DNA from: Piscirickettsiaceae bacterium
GTDB lineage: Bacteria > Pseudomonadota > Gammaproteobacteria > Nitrosococcales > Methylophagaceae
Reading direction: 5' to 3'
Length of the DNA: 6,672 bases
Assembly (NCBI GenBank): GCA_018646825.1
Contig: JABGUA010000094.1
Coordinates: 1 to 6,672 of the forward strand
In this document: piece after piece, positions 6,549 through 6,672 of the stretch
Position numbering within the stretch: position 1 is the first letter of the stretch
How the letters are laid out: each line of letters begins with the position of its first letter
Translations under genes and position numbers: made by a program
The notes under the pieces: generated by a model
The model's database searches: none
What the model was told of the DNA's origin: nothing
What the model saw: only the letters and a program-made list of their open reading frames with translations

Positions 6549-6672
6549 ATTTGAACGTGTAGTAACAGCATCTGCAATCGGGGGGGGGTATTACTCGGTT
6601 CCGGTGGTGTCGGCGTGCTACCAAAGACACCATCATCCTGGCTTAATAAACCAAGCTGAAACTCACGATCAG
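6542..6672 (-). CDS. Upstream adhesin fragment, 5' end beyond window edge
   Basis: Open from the right edge (first full codon at 6668-6670) and ending at TGA 6542-6544. It reads DREFQLGLLSQDDGVFGSTP then TPPEPSNTPPP, a Thr/Pro-rich linker typical between domains of surface proteins, and then about a dozen out-of-frame residues after the C tract. In frame, one extra C at 6580-6588 continues this directly into PIADAVTTRS and the middle fragment. The N-terminal bulk of the protein lies outside the window, so its total length and repeat number cannot be known from here. Confidence 0.5.
   Translation of the reverse strand, partial: DREFQLGLLSQDDGVFGSTPTPPEPSNTPPRLQMLLLHVQIW
6580..6588 (-). repeat. 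homopolymer tract, nine C on coding strand
   Basis: Nine consecutive C on the coding strand (nine G on the given strand), inside the Pro-linker codons of the adhesin gene. It is the longest homopolymer in the window. The upstream frame closes shortly after it, while the downstream frame is closed just before it by a TAA. Ten C (or seven) would fuse both frames. Tracts of this length are prone to slipped-strand mispairing and also to sequencing miscounts. Confidence 0.85.

Overview
The window carries a conserved gammaproteobacterial housekeeping cluster, all on the minus strand. In transcription order (right to left) it reads gmk, rpoZ, spoT, ridA, recG, with recG cut by the left edge. Upstream of it, also on the minus strand, lies the 3' end of a large secreted adhesin-like gene cut by the right edge. 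The proteins resemble non-enteric gammaproteobacteria: enterics have trmH between spoT and recG, while here ridA fills that place, as in Pseudomonas-type genomes. The RecG N-terminus also reads more like the Pseudomonas protein than the E. coli one. I cannot name the genus. Base composition is moderate and no mobile-element hallmarks are visible.

Layout. Positions 1-1646 hold recG (N-terminal 548 codons, apparent TTG start). Positions 1667-2053 hold ridA, 2078-4243 spoT (GTG start four bases after the rpoZ stop), 4248-4508 rpoZ and 4557-5168 gmk. The gaps between these genes are 4 to 48 bp and no terminator is visible among them, so they look like one operon. A weak sigma70-like promoter candidate for it sits at 5230-5257. 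From 5260 to the right edge runs the C-terminal part of a large repeat-type surface protein. Its last ~105 residues match the VCA0849-type type I secretion target domain, so it should leave the cell through a type I (ABC/TolC-like) exporter.

How the genes work together: Gmk makes GDP from GMP and so feeds the GTP/GDP pool from which (p)ppGpp is made. SpoT makes and degrades (p)ppGpp. Omega (RpoZ) is the RNA polymerase subunit that forms part of a ppGpp site in E. coli. RidA removes reactive enamine/imine intermediates of amino-acid metabolism. RecG remodels stalled forks. The adhesin gene is a neighbour with no obvious functional link.

The most notable feature is that the adhesin reading frame is broken twice. 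The first break is at a run of nine C (coding strand) at 6580-6588. The second is between about 6108 and 6156, near short G runs. Both are repaired by adding one G/C, and both lie upstream of the secretion signal. Sequencing or assembly error, a slipped-strand phase-variable tract, and real decay of the gene are all possible, and the sequence alone cannot decide. I found no evidence for a wholly new system, CRISPR array, RNA gene or mobile element.
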